From XYD12-FULL-36-8 sp041739035 (GTDB taxonomy: Bacteria; Bacteroidota; Ignavibacteria; Ignavibacteriales; Ignavibacteriaceae): a stretch of DNA of 64,000 nucleotides. This document shows positions 61,634 to 64,000 of the stretch, piece after piece (within the stretch, counting starts at the first letter, position 1; the number at the start of each line of letters is the position of its first letter). Location: the NCBI GenBank assembly GCA_041739035.1, contig JBGSOQ010000455.1:79310-143309 (forward strand). Direction: 5' to 3'. The position numbers and the translations under genes were made by a program. A model generated the notes under the pieces. It was not told the origin of the DNA, did no database searches, and saw nothing but the letters and a program-made list of their open reading frames with translations.

Positions 61634-62035
61634 TCATTCAGTTCCCAGAAATTGCAAAGCTTCATTTTTATCTGTTGTAACTTTTATATCAAGTCCTCGA
61701 TTCTTGGCTACTAATTCACCGAATCTTTCAGGATCAATTATTGGTTCTTTTCCATAAAATGTAACAGATAATTTTGCCAATCCCTTTAACAGAAAATTAA
61801 TAGCCTCTATAGCAGCATACTCACCTAAATCATACCTATCCATCGTGGTTATTTTTCCTTTAACTTTATAAACATTAAAAAATAGTTTAAAATGCTTTTT
61901 ACTAACAAGCACTTCAAGGGCTTCCGTGAACATTTTCTTTGCATCTGAAAGAGAAAAATTACCGGACACATTAACACTTAAATACTTGTCCATTTCTTTA
62001 AAAGAATACTTGAATGGGACCTTTTGTTGTTTCAA
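61634..62035 (-). CDS. SpoIIAA-like (STAS-fold) protein
   Basis: The 133-residue cytoplasmic protein has an alternating beta-alpha pattern: YLSVNVSGNFSLSDAKKMFTEALE (in parts), then KHFKLFFNVYKVKGK and later GLAKLSVTFYGKEPII. It fits the small SpoIIAA-like proteins (PF11964 type) that read K...V..D......G.....D. The Ser of true anti-sigma antagonists is not obvious, so a regulatory role by phosphorylation cannot be claimed. It stands alone, next to the repeats. CTTTCCTTTTTA on the reverse gives a good AAAAAGGAAAG site. Confidence 0.55.
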   Translation of the reverse strand: MKQQKVPFKYSFKEMDKYLSVNVSGNFSLSDAKKMFTEALEVLVSKKHFKLFFNVYKVKGKITTMDRYDLGEYAAIEAINFLLKGLAKLSVTFYGKEPIIDPERFGELVAKNRGLDIKVTTDKNEALQFLGTE

Positions 62036-62277
62036 TAACTTTCCTTTTTAATAAATTCATAATAAGAAGATATATTTCATTCGATAATAAAAATATTTAG
62101 GAATTGTTTCAATAATATTAGTAAATAAATCTAGTATATTTATCGAGGCAATAAGTCTTGTTGAATTACCATTATCCTCGAAAAAAAATAGAACCATACT
62201 AAATACTTTGACGCTGATGTATTAACCATTAATTTACATTCAGTAATCGTAAAAATTTATTAAAAGAATATTTATTT

Positions 62278-63741
62278 ATGCTGCACTCTAAATTCACCAA
62301 TATATTAATTGTTATTCTATTATTTAGTTTTATAGCTTACCCTCAACAGGATACAACTGCCAATAAAATTATTTTAGAAGAAACTGTTAAAGATTCTGTT
62401 ATAGTTGAGGTTGATCAGCAAGACGATTCATCATTTATTAGCATACCTTCAGAAGAAAATATTAAGGATTCTGTTACCGCTGATAGTTATTTGGATGATG
62501 ACTCATCGGGTACAAAGGCATCATTAACATTAGCTTTTACAGATTCAACTGAAAAAGATACGCTTTTAATGCAGGACTCTTTACTTACAACTATACCATT
62601 GGATTCAGCCAAAATTGATACAACATATTTAGTAGATATACACCCGCAGGATATTTCTGATAAAGCCGGTTTTGTTATAGAAAATTTAGGTAAATGGGGT
62701 GCTCTTAGAATATATGGCTCAATGAGACTTAATGGGGCTTATGATCTGAATGGTCTCATTAATACCAATGGTTTTTCCACTTATGATATCCCTGTTGGTG
62801 AAGATGCAATAGACCAGGGAAGATTTTTTATGGCACCCTACCAATCCAGACTTGGTATAGAGGTTACAAGATCTGGTTTACTTAATAATTTTAGAGTAAA
62901 AATCGAAACTGATTTTCTCGGTGCAAATAATGGGCTAAGAATAAGGCATGCATTTGTAGAAACAGGAAATTTTATAATCGGCCAAACATGGTCAACATTT
63001 ACAGACGTAAACTCTGTACCGCAAACAGTTGACGTGGATGGACCTAACAGTTCTGTCCAGTTGAGAACAGTTAGGATAAGATATGCTGATAGACTTTTGG
63101 AAAGTAATCTAAGATACATTGTTTCTCTAGAAGCCCCTTCACCTGATTTAATTCTAGCTGATTCCTTATCGGACAGAGTGCCCGCACAGTTTTTGCCTGA
63201 CATTGCAGGACAACTGATACGTAATTTTGATTTTGGTTATTTAAGTTTATCAGGGATAATTAGAGGTATAACAGTTAAGGATTCTTCCGGATCATCGGAA
63301 CAAATATTGGGATATGGAATTTTGCTGGCTGGTGTTTACAATCTTGACCAAAAAAATAAATTCCTGTTCCAGGGCGTTTATGGTGCCGCAATTTCCAGAT
63401 TTATCACAGCATTAAACGGTAAAGGAATAGATTTAATTTATAATCCGAACTCTGAAATATTTGAAGCGACTAAATCTTTCGGTTTAATGCTTTCATATAC
63501 TCACGATTGGAGAGCGGATATTTCTTCTGCTTTTACAGTTGGAATGGTTGGAATAATTAATAAAAATTTCGAGCCCGCAGATGCATTCAGCCAAAGCTGG
63601 TATTATTCAGCAAATGTTTTCTGGAATGCACTTATGGGTGTTAGATTTGGATTAGAAATTGCGCAGGGAAGAAGAATTAATAATGATGGTAATTTTGGAA
63701 GAGCAACAAGAGTTGGTTTTATTTTTTATGCAGATTTTTAA
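62278..63741 (+). CDS. DcaP-type trimeric outer-membrane porin
   Basis: The 487-residue protein has a signal ending AYPQ and about 110 acidic, Asp/Ser-rich residues of unknown role. The porin follows, with WGALRIYGSMRLNGAYDLNG, APYQSRLGIEVTRSG, VKIETDFLGANNGLRIRHAFV (in parts), IGQTWSTFTDVNSVPQTVD and FIFYADF. The QTWSTF..D..S.P.T.D.DGP motif is the DcaP hallmark. DcaP proteins pass dicarboxylates and other anions, and carry an N-terminal coiled coil in known members; here the N-terminal part is acidic instead. It stands alone after a 240-base upstream region. Confidence 0.85.
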   Translation: MLHSKFTNILIVILLFSFIAYPQQDTTANKIILEETVKDSVIVEVDQQDDSSFISIPSEENIKDSVTADSYLDDDSSGTKASLTLAFTDSTEKDTLLMQDSLLTTIPLDSAKIDTTYLVDIHPQDISDKAGFVIENLGKWGALRIYGSMRLNGAYDLNGLINTNGFSTYDIPVGEDAIDQGRFFMAPYQSRLGIEVTRSGLLNNFRVKIETDFLGANNGLRIRHAFVETGNFIIGQTWSTFTDVNSVPQTVDVDGPNSSVQLRTVRIRYADRLLESNLRYIVSLEAPSPDLILADSLSDRVPAQFLPDIAGQLIRNFDFGYLSLSGIIRGITVKDSSGSSEQILGYGILLAGVYNLDQKNKFLFQGVYGAAISRFITALNGKGIDLIYNPNSEIFEATKSFGLMLSYTHDWRADISSAFTVGMVGIINKNFEPADAFSQSWYYSANVFWNALMGVRFGLEIAQGRRINNDGNFGRATRVGFIFYADF

Positions 63742-63825
63742 TTAATTATATTAAATGTGAATCAACCTGCCCACCCACTGGCGTATAGTTTTAAGTTCTG
63801 ATTTTAGTTCAATAAGAAATTTTAG

Positions 63826-63867
63826 ATTCCGAAATAAACCTGTCAGCTGACAGGCAAGATTCGGAAT
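63826..63867. repeat. Nested palindromic repeat
   Basis: Outer arms ATTCCGAA (63826-63833) / TTCGGAAT (63860-63867) enclose the perfect 16-base palindrome CCTGTCAGCTGACAGG (63839-63854). It looks like a mobile palindromic element or a fold-back remnant next to the zinc-ribbon gene. Confidence 0.6.
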
Positions 63868-63943
63868 GGGCATAATAGTCAAAAAGTGTTGCTGGAATTT
63901 ATATAAGTAATTACATTATATAAATTTACAGGAACAAAACTCA

Positions 63944-64000
63944 ATGGTAGTTGAGAATGATGAAAAAAAACATTGTCCAAAGTGTAGCAGCAATTCAGTT
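63944..64000 (+). CDS. Start of a zinc-ribbon protein, possibly a transposase (3' end outside window)
   Basis: ATG at 63944 opens MVVENDEKKHCPKCSSNSV and runs off the edge. CPKC followed by SSNSV is the first half of a zinc ribbon as seen at the N-terminus of IS1/IS1595-type transposases and some regulators. Nineteen codons cannot decide. Palindromic repeats lie just upstream. Confidence 0.4.
   Translation, partial: MVVENDEKKHCPKCSSNSV

Noticed and set aside
1..64000. tRNA or rRNA genes, riboswitches, phage or plasmid replication genes
   Set aside because: I found no cloverleaf, rRNA core sequence, known riboswitch core, integrase or replication protein in the window.

Overview
The window is AT-rich DNA from a Gram-negative bacterium, most likely a member of the Bacteroidota-Chlorobi-Ignavibacteria group. 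The reasons are the many small outer-membrane beta-barrels with Sec signals ending in ..AQ or ..GQ, the PorT-like and DUF4136 proteins, the lipoproteins, a b6/subunit-IV-like fused cytochrome b, and interspersed palindromic repeats. This assignment is inference; there is no rRNA or other taxonomic marker. No tRNA, rRNA or CRISPR array was seen.

Layout. 1-902: 3'-truncated cytochrome b (-). 1.0-15.1 kb (-), module A: PAS/AAA+ sigma-54 activator, small ABM-like protein, two sulfatases, several beta-barrels, a VirB10-tail-like protein and a DUF2252 protein. 15.3-34.8 kb (-): DUF502, amidohydrolase, DUF6515-like, DUF2092, porin-like barrel, two DUF1254/DUF1214 lipoproteins, HAD phosphatase, three more sulfatases and a three-gene two-component system. 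35.0-39.1 kb (+): barrel / GDPD lipoprotein / barrel module and a FadL-like barrel. 39.2-41.8 kb: a half DUF1214 gene, a DUF4440-like lipoprotein and an Asn-rich repeat protein. 42.1-52.7 kb (+), module B: paralogous sigma-54 activator, ABM-like protein, sixth sulfatase, barrels, Omp85 protein, two pseudogenes and a second barrel / GDPD / barrel module. 52.7-61.1 kb: TPR protein, three DUF4136-type lipoproteins, barrels and two Spy-like periplasmic proteins. 61.1-64 kb: repeats, SpoIIAA-like protein, DcaP-type porin and the first codons of a zinc-ribbon gene.

How it fits together. Six Cys-type type I sulfatases, all exported, sit with surface barrels, amidohydrolase, HAD phosphatase, DUF1254/DUF1214 and GDPD proteins. 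This looks like an envelope system for taking up and hydrolysing sulfate or phosphate esters. Its substrate is unknown and no formylglycine-generating enzyme is in the window. Two copies of a regulator / small-protein / sulfatase module each carry a sigma-54-like promoter between regulator and small gene. In copy A it is a near-perfect -24/-12 element with a palindromic, directly repeated site about 70-110 bases upstream. The two regulators share a 54-base block of leader that is identical although their proteins have diverged.

The region is also full of decaying duplicates: at least seven gene remnants can be read, most of them surviving 3' ends of families that still have an intact copy nearby. 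This points to repeated duplication, rearrangement and loss.
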